The notes beneath the pieces are model-generated. The model was not told the DNA's origin and did not search any database. It saw nothing but the letters and a program-made list of their open reading frames with translations. The translations under genes and the position numbers were made by a program. Positions 35,760 to 43,004 of a stretch of 64,000 nucleotides of DNA are shown here, in pieces; the first letter of the stretch is position 1, and every line of letters begins with the position of its first letter. The DNA comes from Lentzea waywayandensis (lineage in GTDB: Bacteria; Actinomycetota; Actinomycetes; Mycobacteriales; Pseudonocardiaceae), in contig NZ_FOYL01000001.1 in assembly GCF_900115955.1 (NCBI RefSeq), forward strand, positions 868,001-932,000, read 5' to 3'.

Positions 35760-35773
35760 CCGGGAGGGTGGAT

Positions 35774-36811
35774 CTACCAGCTGGCGGCGGCCAGCAGGTC
35801 GCCGTACTGGTGCTCGGTGGCGACGTGCTTGAGGTCGGCCTCCACCATCATCTTCATCAGCGCCGAGAAGTCGACCTCGGGCTTCCAGCCGAGCTCACCG
35901 CGCACGCGGCTGGTGTCGGCGCACAGGATCTCGACCTCGGCCGGGCGGACCAGCACCGGGTCGATGTAGACGTAGTCCTCCCAGTTGAGGCCCACGTGCT
36001 CGAACGCGAGGCGCACGGCGTCGCGCACCGAGTGCATCTCGCCGGTGCCGACGACGTAGTCCGTGGGCTCCTCCTGCTGGAGCATCAGGTGCATCGCGCG
36101 GACGTAGTCGCCGGCGAAACCCCAGTCGCGCAACGCGTCCAGGTTGCCCAGGGCCAGCTTGTCCTGCAGGCCCTGCTTGATCTTCGCGACACCGAGGGAG
36201 ATCTTGCGCGTCACGAACTCCGCGCCGCGGCGCGGCGACTCGTGGTTGAACAGGATCCCGCCGACCGCGTACATGCCGAACGACTCGCGGTAGTTGCGCG
36301 TGATGAAGTGCCCGTAGGCCTTCGCCACGCCGTAGGGGCTGCGGGGGTGGAAGATCGTGGTCTCGCGCTGCGGCGTCTCGGCGGCCTTGCCGTACATCTC
36401 CGACGACGACGCCTGGTAGAAGCGGATGTTCTTGGCCGAGGCGCCGTTGTGGCGGCTGCTGGACAGGCCCGAGACGATGCGGATCGCCTCCAGCACGCGC
36501 AGCACGCCCATGGCGTTGACCTCGGTGACGAGCTCGGCCTGTTGCCAGGACATCGGCACGAACGAGATGGCGCCGAGGTTGTAGACCTCGTCCGGCTGCA
36601 CCAGGTCCACAGCGGACACCAGCGAGGCCTGGTCCATCAGGTCACCGTCCACGAAGGACAGTTCCGACATGAGCCGCGACACCCGCATCTTGTGCGGGTT
36701 CGCCTGTCCCCTGACGAGTCCCCACACGTCGTAACCCTGCTTGAGCAGGTGTTCCGCGAGGTACGACCCGTCCTGGCCGGTGATCCCGGTGATCAGTGCC
36801 CGCTTGGTCAT
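35774..36811 (-). CDS. gmd: GDP-mannose 4,6-dehydratase
   Basis: This short-chain dehydrogenase-family enzyme makes GDP-4-keto-6-deoxy-mannose from GDP-mannose. The 345-residue protein has GITGQDGSYL at 9-18 (NADP binding), SSSEMYG with Glu138, and the Tyr160-x3-Lys164 catalytic pair in SPYGVAKAYGHF. In polyene clusters the equivalent enzyme (NysDIII, AmphDIII) starts GDP-mycosamine synthesis, which fits the PKS type. No aminotransferase or glycosyltransferase is visible here, so they should be elsewhere in the cluster. A general cell-surface deoxyhexose role is the alternative. ATG 36811 is chosen because AGAGGA lies 6 bases upstream; ATG 36826 is less likely. Confidence 0.92.
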   Translation of the reverse strand: MTKRALITGITGQDGSYLAEHLLKQGYDVWGLVRGQANPHKMRVSRLMSELSFVDGDLMDQASLVSAVDLVQPDEVYNLGAISFVPMSWQQAELVTEVNAMGVLRVLEAIRIVSGLSSSRHNGASAKNIRFYQASSSEMYGKAAETPQRETTIFHPRSPYGVAKAYGHFITRNYRESFGMYAVGGILFNHESPRRGAEFVTRKISLGVAKIKQGLQDKLALGNLDALRDWGFAGDYVRAMHLMLQQEEPTDYVVGTGEMHSVRDAVRLAFEHVGLNWEDYVYIDPVLVRPAEVEILCADTSRVRGELGWKPEVDFSALMKMMVEADLKHVATEHQYGDLLAAASW

Positions 36812-36857
36812 CCCGTTTCCTCTCATCGCCTTACCGCTCGGTCCGACACGGGACGGA

Positions 36858-36906
36858 CCTGAATCCCTTGCAAAATTAGGGGTTCAGGCACTAGGGGATT
36901 CGCCGG
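36858..36906. promoter_or_regulatory. Inverted repeat and CTAGGGG motif between the thioesterase and gmd
   Basis: Arms at 36858-36868 and 36878-36888 form an 11-position imperfect stem around the thioesterase stop codon. CTAGGGGATTCGCC follows at 36891, resembling the left half of the PimM box. It could be a weak terminator for the thioesterase or an operator for gmd. Confidence 0.35.
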
Positions 36907-37621
36907 AAACGACGTCCGCGACCGCGCTTCTGTTGTCGGACAGAAAGAAATGGCCGCCGGAGAACACCCTGAGCGTGAAATCGCCGGTGGTGCGCTCTCG
37001 CCACTGCCCCACCTCGTCCACCGACGCCTTGGGGTCGGCGTCTCCGGTCAGCGCGGTCAGCGGGCACCGCAGCGCCGGACCCGGCCGGTAGCGATAGGTC
37101 TCGGCGGCCCGGTAGTCCGCGCGGATCGCCGGCAGCACCATCCGCACCAGTTCCTCGTCGTCGAACACCCGTGCGTTCGTGCCCGCGAGCCTGCGGACCT
37201 CGGCGATCAGGCCGGCGTCGTCACGCTGGTGCACGCGGTCGTCGCGGACGAGCTGCGGTGCGCGGCGGCCGGAGACGAACAGATGGTCCGGTTCGTGCCG
37301 CAGTGCCACCTCGAACGCGATCATCGCGCCCATGCTGTGCCCGAACAGGTGCAGCGGCCGGTCGGGGGTCAGCAGGTCCGCGATCTGGTCGGCCAGCGCG
37401 CGGATGTCGTCGATCAACGGCTCTGACCTGCGGTCCTGCCGTCCCGGGTACTGGACCGCGACCAGTTCGGCCCGTCCTTCGAAGTGCCGGGCGAACGGCT
37501 GGTACCAGCTCGCCGCGCCGCCCGCGTGCGGGAAGCAGACCAGGCGAGGTGCCCCCGCGGGAGCCTCGGAGAGTCGCCGGAACCAGAGATCGGTGTCGAG
37601 TGTGGAGGCCACGCCTGGCAT
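36884..37621 (-). CDS. Type II thioesterase (editing, alpha/beta hydrolase)
   Basis: This stand-alone thioesterase removes aberrant acyl groups from stalled PKS carrier proteins. The 245-residue protein is the usual length. It has the early motif CFPHAGGAASWY (about 29-40), the nucleophile Ser96 in GHSMGA, GDADP near 193 and the catalytic His224 in GGHFF. It matches NysE/AmphE-type enzymes in placement with a PKS cluster. It lies directly behind gmd on the same strand and may be co-transcribed with it. ATG 37621 is chosen because the conserved domain begins there and a divergent gene starts 53 bp away. Longer in-frame starts would run into that gene. Confidence 0.92.
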   Translation of the reverse strand: MPGVASTLDTDLWFRRLSEAPAGAPRLVCFPHAGGAASWYQPFARHFEGRAELVAVQYPGRQDRRSEPLIDDIRALADQIADLLTPDRPLHLFGHSMGAMIAFEVALRHEPDHLFVSGRRAPQLVRDDRVHQRDDAGLIAEVRRLAGTNARVFDDEELVRMVLPAIRADYRAAETYRYRPGPALRCPLTALTGDADPKASVDEVGQWRERTTGDFTLRVFSGGHFFLSDNRSAVADVVSGESPSA

Positions 37622-37673
37622 GCAAGCACCGTTTGCACTGAGGAAACGCCTCGGAACGGTTAGGTTGGACGGC

Positions 37674-38618
37674 ATGGGCAAGTCCCCGGCTGTGGAGCTC
37701 GAGGTGGAGGACCGCGTCGTGCGGATCTCCAACCCCGACCGCGTCTACTTTCCCGCGCGCGGCGAGACGAAACTGGATCTCGCGAACTACTACCTGTCCG
37801 TCGGTGACGGAATCGTCCGCGCGCTGCGGGAACGGCCGTGCATGCTGCACCGCTTCCCCGAGGGCGTCACGGGCGAGAAAGTGCACCAGAAAAGGCTTCC
37901 GAACGGCGCGCCACCGTGGGTGCGGACCGTGCGGGTGCACTTTCCGCGCTACAACCGCCACGCCGACGAACTGTGCGTCACGCACCTCGCGGACGTGATC
38001 TGGGCGGTGCAGATGTCCACTGTGGAGTTCCACCCGTGGAACTCGCGCGCCGCCGACACCGAGAAGCCCGACGAGTGGCGCATCGACCTCGACCCCGGCC
38101 CCACGTGCACGTTCGACCGCGTGCGACGGGTGGCGCTGGTGGTGCAGGAGGTCCTGGCCGAGCTGGGCGCGACGGGGTTCCCGAAGACGTCCGGGTCGAA
38201 AGGCCTGCACATCTACGTGCGGATCAAGCCCGACTTCGGCTTCCAGGACGTGCGGAAGGCGGCGCTGGCGTTCGCGCACGAGGTCGAACGGCGGGCGCCC
38301 GACGACGTCGAGACCACGTGGTGGCGCAAGGACCGCGACCCGTCGCTGGTGTTCGTGGACTACAACCAGAACACGCGCGACCGCACGATCGCCAGCGCCT
38401 ACTCGGTGCGCGGCTATCCCGAGGCGACGGTGTCCACGCCGATCCGCTGGGACGAGATCCCGGACGTCGACCCGCACGACTTCACCATCGCCACCGTGCC
38501 GAAGCGCTATGCCGAACTGGGCGACCTGCACGCCGGGATCGACGACGCGGTGTGGTCGATCGAACCGCTGCTGGAGTGGGCCGCCAGAGACGAACTCGAG
38601 GTTCCCGATGAGCAGTGA
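37674..38618 (+). CDS. LigD-type polymerase/primase domain protein (archaeo-eukaryotic primase family)
   Basis: This 314-residue stand-alone relative of the LigD polymerase domain belongs to the family that adds or fills nucleotides, preferably ribonucleotides, during non-homologous end joining. The catalytic acidic pair is seen as IDLDPG (Asp138, Asp140), with the nucleotide-binding stretch SGSKGLHIYV near 173-182 and SAYSVRGYP later. No ligase or nuclease domain is fused and no ku gene is nearby. The next gene is a paralogue overlapping it by 11 bases. The ATG has only a weak purine motif (TTGGACGGC) upstream. Confidence 0.9.
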   Translation: MGKSPAVELEVEDRVVRISNPDRVYFPARGETKLDLANYYLSVGDGIVRALRERPCMLHRFPEGVTGEKVHQKRLPNGAPPWVRTVRVHFPRYNRHADELCVTHLADVIWAVQMSTVEFHPWNSRAADTEKPDEWRIDLDPGPTCTFDRVRRVALVVQEVLAELGATGFPKTSGSKGLHIYVRIKPDFGFQDVRKAALAFAHEVERRAPDDVETTWWRKDRDPSLVFVDYNQNTRDRTIASAYSVRGYPEATVSTPIRWDEIPDVDPHDFTIATVPKRYAELGDLHAGIDDAVWSIEPLLEWAARDELEVPDEQ

Positions 38619-39537
38619 GCTGAAGTTCTCGTCGCTCGACCAACCCCTGTTCGGCGGGCTGCTCAAGGGCGACCTGGTGGAGTACCTGCGGTTCGTCGCC
38701 GACAGGTTCGTGCCGGTGCTGGCCGGGCGGCAGCTGTCGGTGTGGCGGATCCTGCGCGGCCAGGACCCGTTCATGCAGAAGAACGTCCCCAAGTACACGC
38801 CGTCGTACGTGAAGACCGTCGAGGTCTGGGCCGAGGCGTCGCACCGCAAGATCAAGTACGCGATCTGCGACGACGTGCAGACGCTGATGTGGTTCGCGAA
38901 CCAGCGCGCGGTCGAGTACCACGTGCCGCTGTACCTCGGTGATCACTTCGGCGAGGACCACCACCAGACCCACATGGTGCTCGACATCGACCCGCCGGAG
39001 GGTGCCGGATTCGACGTCGTGGTGGGCTCGGCGTTGCTGATCCGCGAGGCACTGGTGGACGCCGGCCTGGAAAGCGTCGTGAAGACGAGCGGCGCCAAGG
39101 GTGTGCACATCTTCGTGCCGCTGGAGGAGCACTCCCCCGACGACGTGGCCGCGGCGACGCGCGCGGTGGCGGTGCGGGCGGAGAAGCTCGACCCCGCGCT
39201 CGCGACCACCGCGTACATCCGGGCCGAGCGGGGCGGGAAGGTGTTCCTGGACTCGACACGCGCCTGGGGTGCGACCGTCGTCGCCGCCTACAGCCCCCGG
39301 TTGCGTGAGGGCCTGCCGATCTCGTTCCCCGTGCCGTGGGAGTCGTTGGGTGATGTCACGCCCGCCGACTTCACGATCAAGACCCGGTTCGACGGCGACC
39401 CGTGGGCGTCACTGATGCCGAAGCCGCAACGCCTGCCCGACGACCTGATCGCCGAAGGGCACACCATCCCGGTCGCCCGCGTGGTCGCGATGCACGAGGG
39501 CAAGCGGCGGAAGGCTCAGCGGGAGCGCGAGAAGTAG
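38608..39537 (+). CDS. Second LigD-type polymerase/primase domain protein
   Basis: This 309-residue paralogue of the preceding protein has the acidic pair in LDIDPPE (Asp126, Asp128) and SGAKGVHIFV at 161-170. It also has a long N-terminal segment (GDLVEYLRFVADRF) like LigD polymerase domains. It starts inside the end of the first gene, so the pair is co-translated. The two may act together or be specialised for different ends. The 3' end overlaps the convergent caspase gene by 22 bases. The substrate and partner ligase cannot be deduced here. Confidence 0.9.
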   Translation: MSSELKFSSLDQPLFGGLLKGDLVEYLRFVADRFVPVLAGRQLSVWRILRGQDPFMQKNVPKYTPSYVKTVEVWAEASHRKIKYAICDDVQTLMWFANQRAVEYHVPLYLGDHFGEDHHQTHMVLDIDPPEGAGFDVVVGSALLIREALVDAGLESVVKTSGAKGVHIFVPLEEHSPDDVAAATRAVAVRAEKLDPALATTAYIRAERGGKVFLDSTRAWGATVVAAYSPRLREGLPISFPVPWESLGDVTPADFTIKTRFDGDPWASLMPKPQRLPDDLIAEGHTIPVARVVAMHEGKRRKAQREREK

Positions 39538-42011
39538 GCCACGATCGCGGCCGCAAGTGGCAGCGTCACGTGGGCGACGCTGGTGAACGTCGGCTCGCTC
39601 GCGGACACGTAGTCGCCGGCGCGCACCAGGATTCCGGCCGCGAGGGCGGTGCAGGCGGCGAACCTGGCGGTGCCGGTGGTCAGGACGACGATCAGGGGGA
39701 TCACGACCAGGCCCGCCAAGCTCACGTGGGTGACGTACAGCGGGACCTCGGCCGTCAGGGTGATGACCACCTCCAGCAGCAACAACGCCGGTGCGATCGC
39801 GCCGAACCACCGCCGGTCGCGCCAGATGCGATAGGCCGCGAGGCAGGTGAGGGCGGCCGCCGTGATGAACAGCGTGATTTCCTCGCCGTCGCCGTTGAAC
39901 GGTGTCAGGTCCTGCGCCGCGTACGCGACCACGTACACACCCAGCGCGCCCAGCCCGCCTCCGGCCAGCGCCAGCCACCACGGGGTCGCCGCGGCGGCGA
40001 CGGCCAGGACGGTGGCCGCCAGCGCGTACGGGATCCACGGGTAGGTCTCACCACCGCTGAGCAGGCCTGTCGTGGCGGCCAGAAGGCCCAGCGCGGCGCC
40101 GGGAACCCACGGGTGGTCGCGGCAGGTGAGCACGAAGAGTGCCGCGACCAGCGCCCATGGCCAGACCGCGGCGAACACGAACGTGTGGGGGCTGGAGTCG
40201 CCGAGGACTCTGAGGATGCCGCCGGGGATCGTCATCAGGCCCAGGACGAGAAGGATGAGGGCCAGGCCTGCGGCCAGACGCGGCAGCGCGGTCGCCGCGG
40301 TCGTCAGGGAGGGGACGGGCGTGGGCTCTTCTGCCGTGCGCGGTGCATGGCCGTCGTCCGGCGGCCGAGCGGCAGGCGTGTCCTGTGCTTGCCTGGCTGC
40401 GGTGCCCGGCGGGCTCGCGGCAGGGGTGCGCATTGCCTGCCGGGCCGCGGTGCCTGGCGGCCGCGCAGCGGGAGTGTCCGGCGCTTGCCCGCCCGGCGGC
40501 CGCTTGGCGGGCGTGCCCGACGTGGCCGTTCCGGAGCCGGACGCGCTGAGCAGAGTGCGCCTGGGCGTCGGCGGAATCGATTCCGCCTCGTCGGCCCCCA
40601 GGGGGCTCGAAGCCCCCACTCCCATCGTCTCAGGCGGCACCGACAGTTTTCGCGCCTCGGCGTGGTCCCTGGCCGGGAGCTTCGAGGTCGGCGCGGGCAC
40701 GGCCTTCTCCCCCAGCGCGTCGCGGGCCGCGGCCGCCACCATGCGGCTGTCGTCGTCGGACAGCTTCCGCAACGCCAGCCGCGCCGCCAGCACCCGCCCC
40801 TCGTGCGCGATCGACAGCATCCGGCGCAGTTCCGGGATCGCGCCCGCCCGCACGCCCGGCAGCGAGTGGTCGATCGCGTCCTGAAGTTCCGCGGGAAGGG
40901 CCGCGGGCACCGAGACCGGGCGGGCGCGGCGGGCTATGCGCAGGTCGCCGCGCACGTCGAGCATCCACTTGCCCGGGGTCTGGTGCGGGGTCACGCGGCG
41001 GACGCGGTCGTAGACGTACTCGTAGAGCTCGTCCAGGCCCACGTGGCCGTCCTGGTCGCGGTCGGCGTCGCCCGATTCGAGGCCCTCCACCAGCGCCGAG
41101 GTGAAGACCGACGGTTCGCCCTCGGACGAGTCGGCCACGGCCGCGCCCTCGAAGGCGTACTCCATGGCCGACGAGGCGGTGATGACGGCCCGGCCGCTGC
41201 CGCCGAACTGTTCCTCCAGGCCGATGAGGCCGCCCGCGCGGGCGACCATGCCGCGGCCGAACGCGCCGGAGTAGCAGCAGTCCAGCAGCAGGACGATGCG
41301 GCGGGAGCGGGAGCGGTTCATGCGGCGGGCCACGAAGTCCGCGGAGACGGCGGTGCCGGCCAGGCGGGAGAGTTTGGTGCTGGAGGTGGCGAAGTGGAGC
41401 TCGCCGGCCTCGTCCTTCACGCCGTGGCCGGAGAAGTGCAGGACCAGGAGGTCGTCGGAGGCGCGGTCGGCGAAGAAGTCCTCGACGGCCTCGTTCACCT
41501 CGGCGGCCGGGGAGTTGATCATCGTTCGGACGTGGAAGCCACCGATGCGCGGGTCCGCGAGCACCTCGCCCAGGCGGGCGGCGTCGTGGGCGGGGGCGCG
41601 CAACGACGACAGTCCGGGATCAGCGAACTCGTGGCTCGCGATGATCAGCGCGTAGCGGTGGAGGTGGCGGCCCAGCCACGCGGACCGCTCCGCCAGCTCC
41701 GCCTCGGTCGGAGCGCCGGTGAGTTCCAGGCTCTCGCCGTCCGCCTCGACCGTCACGGAACGACCGCGGCGCTGGCCCAGCCACGTCGACACGGCGTTGA
41801 TCAGTGCGGCGAGCACGGTGGACTGGGAGATCGTGGTCAGCAGGGTGCCCAGTTCGGCCGGGTCGACGGTCTTGGCGCCCGCGGGGGCCTCGCCGGAAGT
41901 GGAAGAGACGGCGACGAGTTCCCGCAGTTCCGTCCGCAGGAACGCGGTGAGCTGCTCGATGCGCTCGTCGTCTGCCCCGTCTTCGCGCACGCGCAGTGTG
42001 ACGTCGGTCAT
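39516..42011 (-). CDS. EACC1-caspase-EF-hand-transmembrane protein (probable conflict or suicide effector)
   Basis: The 831-residue protein has several parts in order. Residues 1-100 look like the effector-associated constant component EACC1 (TLRVREDG..., STWLGQRRGRSVTVE). The caspase-like domain (about 118-310) has the His in SGHG (196) and the Cys in DCCYSG (246). An EF-hand loop with DxDxDGxVxxxE spacing follows at 317-328. A HEAT-like helical segment comes next (about 355-430). A disordered Pro-rich linker contains the dispersed element and 16-residue repeats. About nine or ten membrane helices form the C-terminal third. The architecture suggests calcium- or partner-triggered proteolysis at the membrane, possibly killing an infected cell. 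That function is inferred from family context. ATG has a perfect AGGAGG 5 bases upstream. Confidence 0.88.
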   Translation of the reverse strand: MTDVTLRVREDGADDERIEQLTAFLRTELRELVAVSSTSGEAPAGAKTVDPAELGTLLTTISQSTVLAALINAVSTWLGQRRGRSVTVEADGESLELTGAPTEAELAERSAWLGRHLHRYALIIASHEFADPGLSSLRAPAHDAARLGEVLADPRIGGFHVRTMINSPAAEVNEAVEDFFADRASDDLLVLHFSGHGVKDEAGELHFATSSTKLSRLAGTAVSADFVARRMNRSRSRRIVLLLDCCYSGAFGRGMVARAGGLIGLEEQFGGSGRAVITASSAMEYAFEGAAVADSSEGEPSVFTSALVEGLESGDADRDQDGHVGLDELYEYVYDRVRRVTPHQTPGKWMLDVRGDLRIARRARPVSVPAALPAELQDAIDHSLPGVRAGAIPELRRMLSIAHEGRVLAARLALRKLSDDDSRMVAAAARDALGEKAVPAPTSKLPARDHAEARKLSVPPETMGVGASSPLGADEAESIPPTPRRTLLSASGSGTATSGTPAKRPPGGQAPDTPAARPPGTAARQAMRTPAASPPGTAARQAQDTPAARPPDDGHAPRTAEEPTPVPSLTTAATALPRLAAGLALILLVLGLMTIPGGILRVLGDSSPHTFVFAAVWPWALVAALFVLTCRDHPWVPGAALGLLAATTGLLSGGETYPWIPYALAATVLAVAAAATPWWLALAGGGLGALGVYVVAYAAQDLTPFNGDGEEITLFITAAALTCLAAYRIWRDRRWFGAIAPALLLLEVVITLTAEVPLYVTHVSLAGLVVIPLIVVLTTGTARFAACTALAAGILVRAGDYVSASEPTFTSVAHVTLPLAAAIVAYFSRSR
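40359..40514 (-). repeat. 48-bp tandem repeats encoding a Pro/Ala linker in the caspase protein
   Basis: Two full 48-bp units (40428-40475 and 40380-40427) encode TPAARPPGTAARQAMR and TPAASPPGTAARQAQD. Degenerate part-units lie on each side. They make a flexible linker before the membrane region. Confidence 0.75.
40570..40650 (-). repeat. Dispersed in-frame palindromic element, copy E, inside the caspase gene
   Basis: The copy encodes KLSVPPETMGVGASSPLGAD plus ESIPP in the disordered linker of the caspase-family protein. It has the perfect 18-bp palindrome GGCGGAATCGATTCCGCC (40570-40587) and the hairpin GGGGGCT-CGA-AGCCCCC (40601-40617). Orientation and reading frame are the same as in the PKS copies, although the host gene is unrelated. 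Confidence 0.8.
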
Positions 42012-42054
42012 AGCGGCCTCCTATGGAAGGAGGTCGCTCACCGGACGCGAAGCA

Positions 42055-42945
42055 TTACGACGGGTCGGAACCCCGGAAAGCCGCCCACCACAGGCCCAGC
42101 ACCCCGGCGATCACGGTGGCCGTGATCCAGCCGGTGAACCCGCTGCGGTCCAGGTAGGCCCAGAACAGGCCGACCACCGGCGCGGGCACCATGAACACCG
42201 CGTCCACCCGCAGCTGGGCGGCCAGGCCACGCGGCGCGCGCGTGTCCGGATCGGGTCGCACCGGGTTGTCGAGACGACGGCCGCGCGGGTGCTTGGTCAC
42301 CGGGCGGCCGGACGGGTAGACGGTCACACCGTCGATCAGAGCGACACGGCCGCCGCGCAGCTCCACGGACGACGGCGACGGCAGCGTCACGAGCACCGGG
42401 TCGTAGTAGACGGGCAGCCAGCGCTCGACCGGTCCCTCGATCTCCAGCCACGACCGCACCATCAGCCCGGACTGCAACCGGATCCGCCGCACGGAGACGG
42501 TGACAGCGGCGGCACGCGCCGACCGCACCGCCAGCAGCACCCGCACCACCCCGGCGAGGACGACCAGCAACGCCACCGCGACGGAGAACGTCACGCCGCC
42601 CAACGCCCGGTCGAGCTCCAGGAACAGGTCCGAGCCCGGGATCACGGCACGCGACGGGTCGGCGGGGTCGAACGCGACCTGCGTCTGCTTTCCGACGATC
42701 CGCGCCCCGTTCTCGTACGCGACGCGGGCGGTCCCGGACGGCCAGCGCACCTCGACCGCGCCGTCCGAAAAGGACACGACCTCGCCCATGTCGCGAGACG
42801 TCAGCGACACCAGTGCCGCGCGATCGTCCGAATAGGACAGCCAGGAGAACGACGCGACGACGAAGCACACGACCAGCACGACCGCCGTGGCGAGAAGACC
42901 ATGGCGCAGCGCGCGAACCCGGGAACGCAGCAAGACCAGCTCCAA
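42055..42945 (-). CDS. Membrane protein of unknown function upstream of the caspase gene
   Basis: The protein has 296 residues if it starts at TTG 42945, or 292 from TTG 42933, which has GGAG 6 bases upstream. One N-terminal helix (about 15-35) is followed by an extracytoplasmic stretch of about 75 residues, a second helix near 115-140, a soluble domain of about 100 residues, and two C-terminal helices. I see no catalytic motif; the first loop resembles DUF3592-type membrane proteins only loosely. It lies 43 bp upstream of the caspase gene on the same strand, so the two are likely co-transcribed. It may be a membrane partner, but this is unproved. Confidence 0.75.
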   Translation of the reverse strand: MELVLLRSRVRALRHGLLATAVVLVVCFVVASFSWLSYSDDRAALVSLTSRDMGEVVSFSDGAVEVRWPSGTARVAYENGARIVGKQTQVAFDPADPSRAVIPGSDLFLELDRALGGVTFSVAVALLVVLAGVVRVLLAVRSARAAAVTVSVRRIRLQSGLMVRSWLEIEGPVERWLPVYYDPVLVTLPSPSSVELRGGRVALIDGVTVYPSGRPVTKHPRGRRLDNPVRPDPDTRAPRGLAAQLRVDAVFMVPAPVVGLFWAYLDRSGFTGWITATVIAGVLGLWWAAFRGSDPS

Positions 42946-42954
42946 ACAGAAAGA

Positions 42955-42986
42955 AACGGCCCGGCGGAAGGACCCGCCGGGCCGTT
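42955..42986 (-). terminator. Rho-independent terminator of the peptide-transport operon
   Basis: A 13-bp perfect stem (42955-42967 with 42974-42986) has a 6-base loop. TTTCTTTC-like sequence follows it on the minus strand. It lies 18 bases after the binding-protein stop. Confidence 0.85.
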
Positions 42987-43004
42987 CGACAGCTGACTAC
43001 CTCA

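Noticed and set aside
37179-37673. Upstream extension of the first LigD-polymerase gene
   Set aside because: It lies antisense to the thioesterase gene. Family similarity begins only after ATG 37674.
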